Part shown: one piece after another, positions 6,782-15,047 of the stretch | How the letters are laid out: the number at the start of each line of letters is the position of its first letter | Numbering within the stretch: position 1 is the stretch's first letter | Position numbers and translations under genes: made by a program | Source: CAZWKX01 sp964633975 | Lineage (GTDB): Bacteria > Actinomycetota > Acidimicrobiia > Spongiisociales > UBA11373 | Assembly (NCBI GenBank): GCA_964633975.1 | Contig: CAZWKX010000037.1 | Coordinates: 1-19,390 of the forward strand | Direction: 5' to 3' | DNA length: 19,390 nt | Notes under the pieces: generated by a model | Databases searched by the model: none | Told to the model about the DNA's origin: nothing | What the model saw: the letters and a program-made list of their open reading frames with translations, nothing else

Positions 6782-7588
6782 TTAGCGGGCCGCCGATTCC
6801 TCCCTGGGCGCTCTTCGGTAAATGAACCAGAGCGCCAGGCAGCCTCCCAGGATCACCGCCACCGAATACCACCCGTTGCGGCTTACGCCGAGGAAGCGGA
6901 AGGTGGTGTCGGTGCGGATGAACTCGAGCAGGAAACGAATGAGGGCGTAGAAGATCGCATACAGAGCGAACAACGTGCCGCGCCGCAGCTCACGTCTGCG
7001 TTCGATCCAGAGGAGAAACACGATGAGACCAACGTTCCACAACGCTTCGTAGAGGAACGTCGGGTGGAAGGTCGGCGAATCCAGGTACTGCTCGGGCCGG
7101 TGGGCCGGGTCGATCTTGAGGCCCCAAGGCAGATTCGTGGGAGTGCCGAAGATCTCCTGGTTGAAGTAGTTGCCCCAGCGTCCGATCGCCTGCGCCGCCG
7201 GGAGACCCACTGCACCGGCATCCAAGAACGCCGCATAGCTGCCGCCGCGGCGTTTCAGAATGACGAGTGCAATCACCGTGCCGAAGGTGAGCCCGCCGTA
7301 TAGGGCGATTCCGCCCTCCCAGATCCGGAACATCCCAAGCCAGTCACCCGAGTAGTTGCCCAGGTGCGTGCTCACGTAGGCCAGCCGCGCCCCGACGAAG
7401 CCGACGACCGCGGCCCAGAAGCCGGCACGCTCCGCGGTGGTCCGATCGCCACCGAAGGACACGTAGCGCCTCACCACGATGACGTACGCGGTCAGCACGG
7501 CGATCGCCATGAGAATCCCGTAGATGTGGATGTCGAAGGGGCCGATCTCGATGACGTTGAACGGCGGCGACGGAATCGAGGCGATCAT
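6782..7588 (-). CDS. lgt: Prolipoprotein diacylglyceryl transferase
   Basis: A 268-residue polytopic membrane enzyme that transfers diacylglycerol from phosphatidylglycerol to the lipobox cysteine of prolipoproteins, the first step of lipoprotein maturation. The Lgt signature is clear: GFVGARLAYV (~63-72), IWEGGIALYGGL (~89-100), AIGRWGNYFNQEIFG (~134-148) with the conserved Arg and Asn, and FHPTFLYEALWN (~174-185). The His of the enterobacterial FHGGL motif is Tyr here; actinobacterial Lgt proteins often vary at this site. I chose ATG 7588 because the MIASIPSPPFNVIEIGPFDIHIYG start fits the family; an upstream extension to 7699 would overlap the ahpD-like gene. It lies 46 bases after that gene's stop. 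The lipoprotein at 1169-1831 is a candidate substrate. Confidence 0.95.
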   Translation of the reverse strand: MIASIPSPPFNVIEIGPFDIHIYGILMAIAVLTAYVIVVRRYVSFGGDRTTAERAGFWAAVVGFVGARLAYVSTHLGNYSGDWLGMFRIWEGGIALYGGLTFGTVIALVILKRRGGSYAAFLDAGAVGLPAAQAIGRWGNYFNQEIFGTPTNLPWGLKIDPAHRPEQYLDSPTFHPTFLYEALWNVGLIVFLLWIERRRELRRGTLFALYAIFYALIRFLLEFIRTDTTFRFLGVSRNGWYSVAVILGGCLALWFIYRRAPREESAAR

Positions 7589-7634
7589 CGTCCCCGCGCC
7601 TTTGAGGCTCCACCCGGTGATGCAAGAAGCTTGC

Positions 7635-7976
7635 TCATCCCTCGGCAAACTCCAGGAATGCCTGCCAGGCCCGCGGGCCGTAGACGGTACCCGGGCCACC
7701 CAGCATCAGCAGGGCCACGCCCAGCGCCTCGGCGACCTCCTCGGACCTGGCGCCTTTCGCCGCCGCGCCTTTGGCGTGATAGGCGATGCAGCCGTCACAC
7801 GCCTCAGCCACCGCGATCACGAGGGCGATGATCTCCTTGATGTGCTCCGGAAGAGCCCCGGCGCCCATGGCCCCATCATGCAACCGGGCCAATCCGGCCC
7901 AGGCTTCGGGAATCGCCAAGCGTAATGCCTTCGACGGCTCTGAAAGCTCCTTGATCAGATCGTGATAGTGGCCCAT
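7635..7976 (-). CDS. AhpD-like carboxymuconolactone decarboxylase family protein
   Basis: A 114-residue all-helical protein. EACDGCIAYHAKGAAAKGAR carries the CxxC (Cys-Asp-Gly-Cys) plus downstream His of the AhpD-like subgroup, where the cysteines act as a thiol redox pair in peroxide defence; related proteins without the pair are decarboxylases. The helical stretch before it (LPEHIKEIIALVIAVAE) and the tail (EEVAEALGVALLMLGGPGTVYGPRAW) fit the family. ATG 7976 is preceded by AGGAGG at a 6-base spacing; the longer frame to 8093 is not supported. It is transcribed toward lgt, probably as one unit, and diverges from the MFS gene 115 bases away. A general redox role is likely; its partner is unknown. 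Confidence 0.9.
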   Translation of the reverse strand: MGHYHDLIKELSEPSKALRLAIPEAWAGLARLHDGAMGAGALPEHIKEIIALVIAVAEACDGCIAYHAKGAAAKGARSEEVAEALGVALLMLGGPGTVYGPRAWQAFLEFAEG

Positions 7977-8091
7977 CGTCACCTCCTGGACCGCCATCCT
8001 ACGGTCGCCGCGACCGCATCCAACTCGGCGTTCGCACCATACGCCCGTCCACCCTCCCTGTCTGGACGCCCCTCGGTAAGGTGCCACCTGC

Positions 8092-9306
8092 ATGGCAGAG
8101 TGGTCCTGGCGCTGGCTGGTCGTTCTCGGAAGCCTGGTCGCAGTCGCCTACGGCACTCTCTTCTACGCCACTTCGATTCTCATCACGGACGAGGCCGCCG
8201 GAGGCGTCTTCTCCAAGACGACCCTGTCGACTGCATACGGAGCCTCCGTGCTGGTCGGTGGCCTTCTCGCCTACTGGGTGGGCCGGGCCGCCGATCGCCG
8301 CGGCATCCGGCACCTGAGCGCAATCGGGACCCTGCTCGGCAGCTCCGGGCTCGTGGTTCTCGCCACCTCCCAGCAGCCTTGGCACGTGGCCGTCGCCTTC
8401 GTCGTATTTGTCGGACCCGCCGGCGCTCTGACCTTCTACGAGCCTGCCTTCGTCTTTGTGGACCAATGGTTCGGCGCCCGTCACCGGGCCCGTGGCGTTG
8501 CCGCACTCACCCTCATCGGCGGAATCGCCGGACCGGTATTCCTCCCCGTCACCGGATTCCTGGTCGCCACAGCGGGATGGCGGGCCACGGCCGTCATCCT
8601 GGCCGGCATCCTGCTGCTGACCGGCCTGATCGCCGCCGCCACGTTGCCGGCAGGCCGTCCCCCCCTTCCCACGGCCGCTTCGCCAGCACCCCTGGCCCGC
8701 CGTCTCTTTCGCGACTGGCGCTTCGTCCTCTACACCATCGCCGTCATGCTGATGTTCGGAGCGTTGCAGGCGGTATTCCTCCACCGTATCGCGGTATTCG
8801 AAGAGGCCGGCTACGCAGTGACCACGGTGGCTTCGTGGGCCGCGGCTTCATCTTTGATCAGCCTGCCCGGCCGTTTCGCGGCACCCTTCCTGGCCCGCCA
8901 CCACGGCGCGGCTCGGCTTCAAGTCGTCGGACTCGTCCTGCTCGCCGCCGCCGTCCTTTTCGCCGTCTCTCCGGGCCGCTACTGGCAGATGCCCCTCCAC
9001 TTCGTCCTGTTTGGAGCTTGCTTCGGCGCCGTGCTGCCGCTGCGCGCCTACCTGATGGCAGAGTGGTTCTCCGGCCCTACATACGGGCGGCTCATGGGGG
9101 CGCAGTGGGCTCTCGCCTCAGTCGCCGGGGCCCTGGGACCGGCCCTCGCCGGCACCGTGCGGGACCGGACCAACAACTACGGACCTGCGATGGCCGGCAC
9201 AGCCGCCGCCCTGGCGGTCGCCGCCGCTCTCGTCGCAGTCTCGGGCAAACGGCGGCGCCCCGTCGGCGGCACCTCCGAGACCGCTCCTCCAGCAACGTTG
9301 TGCTAG
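8092..9306 (+). CDS. MFS transporter
   Basis: A 404-residue protein with about 12 hydrophobic segments. The major facilitator loop after helix 2 is present: YWVGRAADRRGIRHLSAIG, the GxxaDrxG-type motif A. The interdomain loop (~185-205) is Pro/Ala-rich, and a second-half counterpart of motif A is much weaker. There is a conserved-looking GAR-type stretch QWFGARHRARGVAALTLIGGIAGPVF before helix 5. The substrate cannot be read from the sequence; the family fits monocarboxylate/oxalate-type or unassigned MFS_1 carriers. The start ATG has only a weak ribosome-binding site. The stop lies 6 bases from the stop of the convergent fusion gene, with no hairpin between. Confidence 0.9.
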   Translation: MAEWSWRWLVVLGSLVAVAYGTLFYATSILITDEAAGGVFSKTTLSTAYGASVLVGGLLAYWVGRAADRRGIRHLSAIGTLLGSSGLVVLATSQQPWHVAVAFVVFVGPAGALTFYEPAFVFVDQWFGARHRARGVAALTLIGGIAGPVFLPVTGFLVATAGWRATAVILAGILLLTGLIAAATLPAGRPPLPTAASPAPLARRLFRDWRFVLYTIAVMLMFGALQAVFLHRIAVFEEAGYAVTTVASWAAASSLISLPGRFAAPFLARHHGAARLQVVGLVLLAAAVLFAVSPGRYWQMPLHFVLFGACFGAVLPLRAYLMAEWFSGPTYGRLMGAQWALASVAGALGPALAGTVRDRTNNYGPAMAGTAAALAVAAALVAVSGKRRRPVGGTSETAPPATLC

Positions 9307-9312
9307 AAGCGG

Positions 9313-11154
9313 CTACCAGTCACTGGCGGGTGGCCCGAATCGCCGCGCCAGCATGGCGATCTCATCGGCGAAGATCTCCCTCAAGAACGCCCGGTTCTCC
9401 GCACTCAAAGCCGACTCCGGACCGGGGTTGAACTTCTCCCTCAGCGGATAGCCGGCGAGTTCGACGTCCGGGTCTGCCCCAATGTGCCGCAGCACCCTGC
9501 GCAGAAGCTGCTCGGGCTCGTCCACCATTTCCTCGAAGAAACCCACAAGCAGCTGCTCCGTGGAGAACACCGATTCCCACCGATCGATCGCCTCCGTGTA
9601 GCCGCCCCGCCACAGCATGAAGGAACGAGTCACGAGTTCCTGGATCTCCTCGGATCTCTGCGAGGCGGCATCGATGCCGCGGTTACCTAAGTAGTACCTC
9701 GCTGCCGACCAGGCCCGCTCGACCGGGTCACGCAAAAGCAGCACCAGTCTCATCTCGGGATTGAGAGCGTGCATCCATTCCACCCGCGACCGATCCACGA
9801 TCATGTAGTCGGGAGTGATGTCTCCGCAGATCCGGCCTTCGTTCCCCTCGAACTGAGCCAGGTACCAGTCGACTCCCCGCTCGAAGTTGTCCTCGAAATC
9901 GAGGAAGTGGACCTCCTTGCGCTCGGCGAAGCCGACCTCCGGATGCTGCTGCAGGTTGCGATGCAGCCAAGTCGTGCCCGCCTTCTGCGCCCCGATGCCC
10001 AGGAACGACGGAACCAGCCGGCGCTGCTCAGCGCTGAGGGTGAACACGGGAGGTTGCGGCCGCTGAAACTGCAGACGCCGGCTCCGAAGCGAGGGCCCCC
10101 GAGCCTGCTCTGCTGCGTCCTCGGACCTGCCGGGATTGCGCTCCACCCGCTTCTTCACTCCCGGCCGCAGCGGCCTCTCCTTGAGCACTTCGAGAAACTC
10201 ACCAAACCCCTCTTTCTCCGCCTCGAGCGTGTGGTTGCCCAGCACCGCATAGCCCGCGTCCCTCATAGCCTCGATCTGCGACACGCTCGATTCACGCAGC
10301 ACTCGCAGCGCGGCCACATAGCCGGCCGCCGAATCCAGCTCCACCTGGATGCAGTTCTCCCCAAAACGGCTGTACACCCGATTGCCGACTGCATCGGCGG
10401 TGATCAAGAGCGCCCCGGCTGCAAGCGCCTCGAGGCCGACCAGGAAGAAGCCCTCCTCGGCTGCCGGTGTGCCCAAAAACACGTCGGCCCAGTGGTACAG
10501 CCTCCGCAGCTCGGCCCACGACACGGTCCCGCGTATGGAATCGAACACAAAAGCGTTGTCGCCGGCCAATTCCTGCTCCACCCGTATGCCCACATCCGAC
10601 TTCCACGTGGCGTATCCGACCCTCACCGGAGACGGCAGCCCTCCCTGCCGCTTGCGGTGGAAGTACTCCCATGCGTGGCCCTCGACGATCACCTTGGTGA
10701 GCGAGGTCTCATTCAAATACGGGCGGCACGCCGCCAGGACCTCCTCGGTGACCATGATGCGCGACATGGGCCGCGAGAGAAGACGCACACCGCTTCCATC
10801 CAGCCACCGCGGGTTGGCGTGCCGGATGTTCTGCACTATGTGGATGACCCGCTCCAGGGGCGGGCCCGGCATCAGGCGGGCGAAGATCTGCTCGTACTGG
10901 GTCGGCCACGAAAAGAACACGAACTCGTCCCGGTCCACCGTGAATCGGTAACCCTCCACGTACCTCACTCCATTCTTCGGAGTCAGGTGAGAGAAGCGCT
11001 CGATGCGGAAGAGCGGCAGGTTCTCGTCGTAGCACTCCTCGCAGACCACAACCGGCTCGTAGCCCAGCGCCACGGCATGGTCCACGTAGTCGAAGACCTT
11101 GAGCACGCCACCCACAGGCAAATAGGTAGGCGCCACAAAATACATGCGGCTCAT
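9313..11154 (-). CDS. Glycosyltransferase-sulfotransferase fusion protein
   Basis: A 613-residue two-enzyme protein. Residues ~1-330 form a GT-B-type glycosyltransferase (MSRMYFVAPTYLPVGGVLKV; AEEGFFLVGLEALAAG at ~232-247 supplies the E-x7-E motif Glu234/Glu242 of GT4-like enzymes). Residues ~335-375 are a charged linker. Residues ~381-613 form a PAPS-dependent sulfotransferase: GAQKAGTTWLHRNL (388-401, the 5'-phosphosulfate loop) and RDPVERAWSAARYY (475-488, the 3'-phosphate site). It would add a sugar and sulfate a glycan. The start overlaps the upstream glycosyltransferase gene by 4 bases (ATGA), and this is the last gene of the operon. Donor, acceptor and sulfation site are unknown. Confidence 0.9.
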   Translation of the reverse strand: MSRMYFVAPTYLPVGGVLKVFDYVDHAVALGYEPVVVCEECYDENLPLFRIERFSHLTPKNGVRYVEGYRFTVDRDEFVFFSWPTQYEQIFARLMPGPPLERVIHIVQNIRHANPRWLDGSGVRLLSRPMSRIMVTEEVLAACRPYLNETSLTKVIVEGHAWEYFHRKRQGGLPSPVRVGYATWKSDVGIRVEQELAGDNAFVFDSIRGTVSWAELRRLYHWADVFLGTPAAEEGFFLVGLEALAAGALLITADAVGNRVYSRFGENCIQVELDSAAGYVAALRVLRESSVSQIEAMRDAGYAVLGNHTLEAEKEGFGEFLEVLKERPLRPGVKKRVERNPGRSEDAAEQARGPSLRSRRLQFQRPQPPVFTLSAEQRRLVPSFLGIGAQKAGTTWLHRNLQQHPEVGFAERKEVHFLDFEDNFERGVDWYLAQFEGNEGRICGDITPDYMIVDRSRVEWMHALNPEMRLVLLLRDPVERAWSAARYYLGNRGIDAASQRSEEIQELVTRSFMLWRGGYTEAIDRWESVFSTEQLLVGFFEEMVDEPEQLLRRVLRHIGADPDVELAGYPLREKFNPGPESALSAENRAFLREIFADEIAMLARRFGPPASDW

Positions 11155-12314
11155 CCGGCCTCACCGCCCATACGCTCCCCGATCTCGCCGATGATGCCGA
11201 CGAGCGGTCGAACCGCCACCTCCGGATCGAACTGCTCGGCCCACAGCCGCCGCGCATTTCCGGCCCTTCGCCGCACCTCCCCGGCGTCGGAGAGAATGTC
11301 GTCGAAGACCCGGTCCACAGCGTCGATATCCGCCGGATCCACCAGCCAGCCCGCCTCGTACTCGGCGATCAGCGGCGATACCTCGGTGAACGGCGGGTGC
11401 ACCACCGGCACTCCACAAGAGACCGCAACGATGCTGCGGGTCACGGTGGCGTACTCGCGCTCGAGAGTCCACCCGAAGAGATCCACGGCGACGTCGACGC
11501 CCGACATGAACTGCTGGAAACCGCCGAAAGTCATTGCCCCATGGCTGCGAACGGCGGGATGGTGACGGACCCGTTCGAGAAGAGGGCTCTCCAGACCCCG
11601 ACTTTGGCCCCAGTGGACCGGCATCACGACATCCAGCGAGGCTCCACCTTCACCGAGGCGGTCGACCAGGTGCTCCAGCCAAGACCCGGGGAGGCTCCAA
11701 CCCTGCAGGTAGCCGGCCATAACAAAGCGCAGACCCTCGTGAGGCACCGGCGGCCCCGTATACGCCGGCACCGGCATGAAGACCGTCTCCAATGGAGTGT
11801 CGGCCACATCGTGCGCCGACTGCATGAGCCAGGCCAAGAAATAGGGGACCTTCTTGTATCCGTTGACGATGAATGCCTCCGCCAGCTCTATGCCCCGCAG
11901 CTTGCGGTCGCGGAGCATTCTCATCTCGGCAGCCCGGTTGCTGCGGCTCTCGTCACAGGCCAGCTCGAGCATCTTCGGTGCGAAGAAATCCAGCACGAAG
12001 TGAAGCCCGTCGACGGACGCCAGGTTGTCGACCTGGTTGCTGTTGGTCAGCACCACCACGGCCGGCGCCCGTTGCTCCAGATAGCCGCCCAGATCCACGG
12101 CATGCACCACCACGGTCCCCGGCCGGGCGGTCGGTGGAATGGCCCGCCGCCACACGACGGTCGCCGGACCCCTCATCACCACGGTCGTCACATCGAAGCC
12201 GTGAGCCCTCAGCCCCTCGCCGATGCCGAAGACCCTGAGGCCCGGCGCGGCCACCGGCATCGCCATGCCGGGCACGACGTCGTTGGAGACGAGCACCACG
12301 GCGGGCCCACTCAT
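11151..12314 (-). CDS. GT-B-type glycosyltransferase
   Basis: A 387-residue protein with a two-Rossmann GT-B layout. The N-terminal half opens with VVLVSNDVVPGMAMPVAAPGLRVFGIGEGL (acceptor-side domain). The C-terminal half has VMAGYLQGWSLP (~198-209), MTFGGFQQFMSGVDVAVDLFGW (~261-282), EREYATVTRSIVAVSCGVPVVHPPFTEVSPLI (~285-316) and a GWLVDPADIDAV end; this resembles glycosyltransferases of surface polysaccharide loci. No signal peptide or membrane helix is seen, so it is probably cytoplasmic or peripheral. It overlaps the methyltransferase gene by 4 bases at its start and the fusion gene by 4 at its end. Donor and linkage are not readable. Confidence 0.85.
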   Translation of the reverse strand: MSGPAVVLVSNDVVPGMAMPVAAPGLRVFGIGEGLRAHGFDVTTVVMRGPATVVWRRAIPPTARPGTVVVHAVDLGGYLEQRAPAVVVLTNSNQVDNLASVDGLHFVLDFFAPKMLELACDESRSNRAAEMRMLRDRKLRGIELAEAFIVNGYKKVPYFLAWLMQSAHDVADTPLETVFMPVPAYTGPPVPHEGLRFVMAGYLQGWSLPGSWLEHLVDRLGEGGASLDVVMPVHWGQSRGLESPLLERVRHHPAVRSHGAMTFGGFQQFMSGVDVAVDLFGWTLEREYATVTRSIVAVSCGVPVVHPPFTEVSPLIAEYEAGWLVDPADIDAVDRVFDDILSDAGEVRRRAGNARRLWAEQFDPEVAVRPLVGIIGEIGERMGGEAG

Positions 12315-13357
12315 CGCATCATCTCCGGAGGACCGATCTTGACGAACGTCACCGCGGCGAACCCGTGATGGGGCTGCCCCAGGATTCGCCGCGCCTGGAC
12401 GTCCTCGAGGATGACGTGACCGGCGCTCGCCTCAGAGACCACCTCCATGAGTTGCTTGACAGGCAGCCAGCCGGCGTCGTCCTCCGGCACGAACCGATCG
12501 AGCACCACGAGCATGCCTCCGGGTCGCACCGCCTGCCACATCTGACGAAGCAGCCGAACCTGCTCCACTTGCTCAAGGCCACCGAGAGCCCACACGCCGA
12601 GTGCCAAGTCGAAGCGCTCGGTCCCCACCTCCATGCGCAGACCCGGCCCCAGGTGCCTCACCTCGAGATCCGGATAGTTGATCCCGGCTTCCTGCACCAG
12701 CGACTCCTGCCCATCGAAGCCGACGACCGTGTAACCCCTAGCTAGAAGGGCCCGAAGCCAGGGGCCGCCCCCGCATCCAACCAGCAAGGCGTGCGGCTGC
12801 ATGCCCTCGGGCGTCCTCACCACAAGCTCGACCAACGACGGTGCCACCGCCCCGGCTTCGAGCACGAACCGGGCCTTAGCCGCCCTGTCCCGCTGCTGCT
12901 GCGTCGCAGTCCCGGCAGCATTCGGCATCTGACCGCCATGCTCAACCAGCCAGGCAACCGCGCCCCGCACGTCGGCAGGCCCGAAGTCGAGGCGCTGTGC
13001 GGCCGCAAACCGGTGACGGCGGGCCAGCGCGTCCCATAGAACGTCGTCTCCCACGATGACCAAGTCGTGATAGGTGAGTCGATCGAACAACGCCTCCCCA
13101 AGAGCCCCGGCAAGACCGTCAAGTGGCATGCTCTCGGGAACGGCCACGGCCAGCGGCACCTCCCAGGCCGACTCGCTCAGCGACTCGATCGGGAATGACA
13201 TGGGATCAAGCACAACGACCTGCTTCGCCCGCTCGAGCTCATCGAGACGCTGCGGAATCAAGCTCCAATCGTCGAAAACCCGAAGCCCGTCGACATCGGG
13301 TAGGTCGGCGTCGAACCGCCCCTGATAGACAACGACCGCGCCGGTGCTAGCCGTCAC
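12311..13357 (-). CDS. Class I SAM-dependent methyltransferase
   Basis: A 348-residue protein. Its C-terminal ~190-315 segment is a class I methyltransferase: LLVGCGGGPWLRALLARG (191-208, SAM motif I), VVGFDGQESLVQEA (211-224, with the acidic residue for the SAM ribose), RFDLALGVWALGGLEQVEQ (~248-266) and WQAVRPGGMLVVLDRFVPE (~274-292, post-motif). The N-terminal ~165 residues are of unclear function (VIVGDDVLWDALARRHRF). It probably methylates a sugar or glycan intermediate, judged by neighbours. It starts at GTG inside the end of the coiled-coil gene (11-base overlap) and ends in a 4-base overlap with the glycosyltransferase gene. Confidence 0.85.
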   Translation of the reverse strand: MTASTGAVVVYQGRFDADLPDVDGLRVFDDWSLIPQRLDELERAKQVVVLDPMSFPIESLSESAWEVPLAVAVPESMPLDGLAGALGEALFDRLTYHDLVIVGDDVLWDALARRHRFAAAQRLDFGPADVRGAVAWLVEHGGQMPNAAGTATQQQRDRAAKARFVLEAGAVAPSLVELVVRTPEGMQPHALLVGCGGGPWLRALLARGYTVVGFDGQESLVQEAGINYPDLEVRHLGPGLRMEVGTERFDLALGVWALGGLEQVEQVRLLRQMWQAVRPGGMLVVLDRFVPEDDAGWLPVKQLMEVVSEASAGHVILEDVQARRILGQPHHGFAAVTFVKIGPPEMMR

Positions 13358-13631
13358 GGAGCCAGCGCTCTTCCAGCCGCCGGAACGCCCGCAGCCTCCG
13401 AAAGAGCCAGCCGTGCGGCCGACGCCCGAGCCTCTGCAGCAACCGAGTGAGATCGCGCCGGGCTCGGTCCAGCTCCTTGATCTGCCGGCGGGCCGCGGCC
13501 AGCTCGGCCTCTAGGTCCTCCACCTCCTGTCGGTGTCCACTCGCCCTAGCCCGAACGACCTGCACCTCGACGGCAAGGAGATCGTTCTCCTTCTGCAGGC
13601 GCTCGACATCCTCAGAGGTTTGGGGGGTCAT
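13347..13631 (-). CDS. Small coiled-coil protein of the glycan operon
   Basis: A 94-residue protein, residues ~5-68 of which are a heptad-rich coiled coil (SEDVERLQKENDLLAVEVQV, EVEDLEAELAAARRQIKELD). A basic, aromatic tail follows (GRRPHGWLFRRLRAFRRLEERWL) that could bind membrane or nucleic acid. There is no signal peptide. It lies 18 bases after the sulfotransferase stop and overlaps the methyltransferase by 11 bases, so it is translated with them. I do not recognise the family. A scaffold or length-control part for the glycan enzymes is one inference; coiled coils set chain length in WbdD-type systems. Confidence 0.8.
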   Translation of the reverse strand: MTPQTSEDVERLQKENDLLAVEVQVVRARASGHRQEVEDLEAELAAARRQIKELDRARRDLTRLLQRLGRRPHGWLFRRLRAFRRLEERWLRDG

Positions 13632-13649
13632 GGGAGAGACCTTTCGATG

Positions 13650-14435
13650 TTAGACACGGTCCAAGCCGATCTGTTCAAGGCGACGGAGACGGAAGGCCAC
13701 GTTCTGGAGCCGGGCCAGCAGGGTCGGATCGAACATCTCTAGCGACCGTCCCCGGTCCTGAGTAACCGCAGGATCGAAGACGGAAAGCGTGGGGACTTCA
13801 CCGAACGGCAAGTGCCACCGGCGGCGCAGCACCGAGGTCAGTGGATAGCCCCGGCTGATCGACTCGAACGAGACGGCGTGAACGTCGTTGGGGTGACGCG
13901 ACGCAAAACGCAGCACCGCCGAGTTGTAGGTGAGCCACATTCGCAGAGCCAGGTCGGGCTCCTCGAAGAAACGCCGATGCACCTCCTGGCGCCCTACCTC
14001 ATCGGCGATGTGCTGGCTGTGCCGGTGCTCTAGCGAACCGGCACACTCTGCCGGGCCACGGAACACGACGACGACTCTGGCCTCTGGAAGAACGTGCTTC
14101 CACAGTGAAAGAAACAGGCAGAGCCGGGGATCTTTGAAGCCCCAAAGCCGGTGTTCCTTGCGCCGCCGCAACACGAGGTCCTCCATGGCGCGCCACCGGA
14201 CCTGGTCGACCACCGGGATGAGCGGCTCGGCGCGCTGCCAATTGGCCCCGTTGTCCCTAAGGATGCGCTCATGGATGTCGACCACCTCGGTGTCCTCGAA
14301 GTGCCCATAGGGATTGGATGGCGCCGGATCGAGCAGCTTCTCGCCGATGAAGAGCCCCGCCTGTTGCAGCAAGCTCGTTACCACCGAGGTGCCGCTGCGA
14401 TGGAACCCGGCCACCAGGACGACGCCGTTCATCAC
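13650..14435 (-). CDS. PAPS-dependent sulfotransferase family protein
   Basis: A 261-residue single-domain protein. GFHRSGTSVVTSLL (10-23) is the 5'-phosphosulfate-binding P-loop variant with SGT, RLWGFKDPRLCLFL (~96-109) is typical of this bacterial branch, and VVVVFRGPAECAGSLEHRHSQ (121-141) is the 3'-phosphate-binding region. Other P-loop kinases are less likely because the RSGTS loop and KDPRL are paired in the sulfotransferase family. It is the first gene of the five-gene operon. It may start at GTG 14435 or ATG 14432, with AAAGGA just upstream. It is unrelated in detail to the sulfotransferase half of the 9313-11154 protein, so the operon carries two distinct sulfotransferases. The acceptor is unknown. 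Confidence 0.85.
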   Translation of the reverse strand: MMNGVVLVAGFHRSGTSVVTSLLQQAGLFIGEKLLDPAPSNPYGHFEDTEVVDIHERILRDNGANWQRAEPLIPVVDQVRWRAMEDLVLRRRKEHRLWGFKDPRLCLFLSLWKHVLPEARVVVVFRGPAECAGSLEHRHSQHIADEVGRQEVHRRFFEEPDLALRMWLTYNSAVLRFASRHPNDVHAVSFESISRGYPLTSVLRRRWHLPFGEVPTLSVFDPAVTQDRGRSLEMFDPTLLARLQNVAFRLRRLEQIGLDRV

Positions 14436-14522
14436 GGCGGGTCCTTTCGACGTGTGGCGATGAGGAGCTGAAGATCCACGACAAGGGGCAGCCTATTCGC
14501 TCGACGACGCGCCGAGGCGCTC

Positions 14523-15047
14523 TCAGACGCCCTGGGCGTGTACCACGACACGGCGGTCGCGAGCCTGATCGAGCTCGGCGAAGAGGATGCGCTGCCAACT
14601 GCCGAGCAACAGCTCACCTTCAACGACGGGTAGCGTCACCGAGGACGACCCGACCAGCAGCTGCCGACAGTGGGCATGGCCGTTCAGCAGCTCGTCCTCC
14701 TGCAGGTTTTCGGTGCGCAGCTCGTGGTCGTCGTGCTCGTAGTAGCGGTCAACCGGCACGACCTCCCCGATGAGACGACGGAAGTCGTTGAGGAACCCGG
14801 TCTCCAACTCGTTGACGAACACCGAGGTTGTCGTGTGCAGGCTATGCACGGTGACCTGTCCGTGCTTGACGCCGGACCGTTTCACCACGGCGCGTGCGAT
14901 CTCGGTGAGATCCCAGAACTCGAGCCCCGTCGTGGTGCGGAAGTGCAGAGCCTCGGTGCGAATCCGGGGGTTCTCGGATGAGGCCAACACGGTAAGCGTG
15001 CCTTCGGGACACTTCGTGGCGCGCCTCGTTCCAAGATGATCATCCAC
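14523..15047 (-). CDS. YjbQ-family (UPF0047) protein
   Basis: The core (GLEFWDLTEIARAVVKRSG, GQVTVHSLHTTTSVFVNE, DHELRTENLQEDELLNGHAHCRQLLVGSS, LGSWQRILFAELDQARDRRVVVH) is the YjbQ fold, including the HTTTSVFVNE and NGHAHC motifs. Family members have been tied to thiamine-phosphate synthase activity, but physiological roles are unclear. The frame is open upstream to TTG 15167. I prefer GTG 15047, which has GGAG 8 bases before it and gives ~174 residues; GTG 14990 (~155 residues, preceded by GAAGGG) is also plausible and closer to the usual family length. It lies 87 bases upstream of the sulfotransferase gene on the same strand; a shared transcript is not shown. Confidence 0.87.
   Translation of the reverse strand: MDDHLGTRRATKCPEGTLTVLASSENPRIRTEALHFRTTTGLEFWDLTEIARAVVKRSGVKHGQVTVHSLHTTTSVFVNELETGFLNDFRRLIGEVVPVDRYYEHDDHELRTENLQEDELLNGHAHCRQLLVGSSSVTLPVVEGELLLGSWQRILFAELDQARDRRVVVHAQGV

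Noticed and set aside
7589..7699. N-terminal extension of lgt
   Set aside because: It would overlap the end of the AhpD-like gene and adds non-family sequence.
7962..9431. 489-codon plus-strand open frame over the MFS gene
   Set aside because: It is Arg/Pro/His-rich without domains, and the MFS frame beside it has clear membrane helices and a family motif. It is a GC-driven shadow.
9769..11565. 598-codon plus-strand open frame opposite the fusion gene
   Set aside because: No ribosome-binding site or domain; the composition is His/Arg/Pro/Leu-rich as expected for the antisense of a GC-rich gene.
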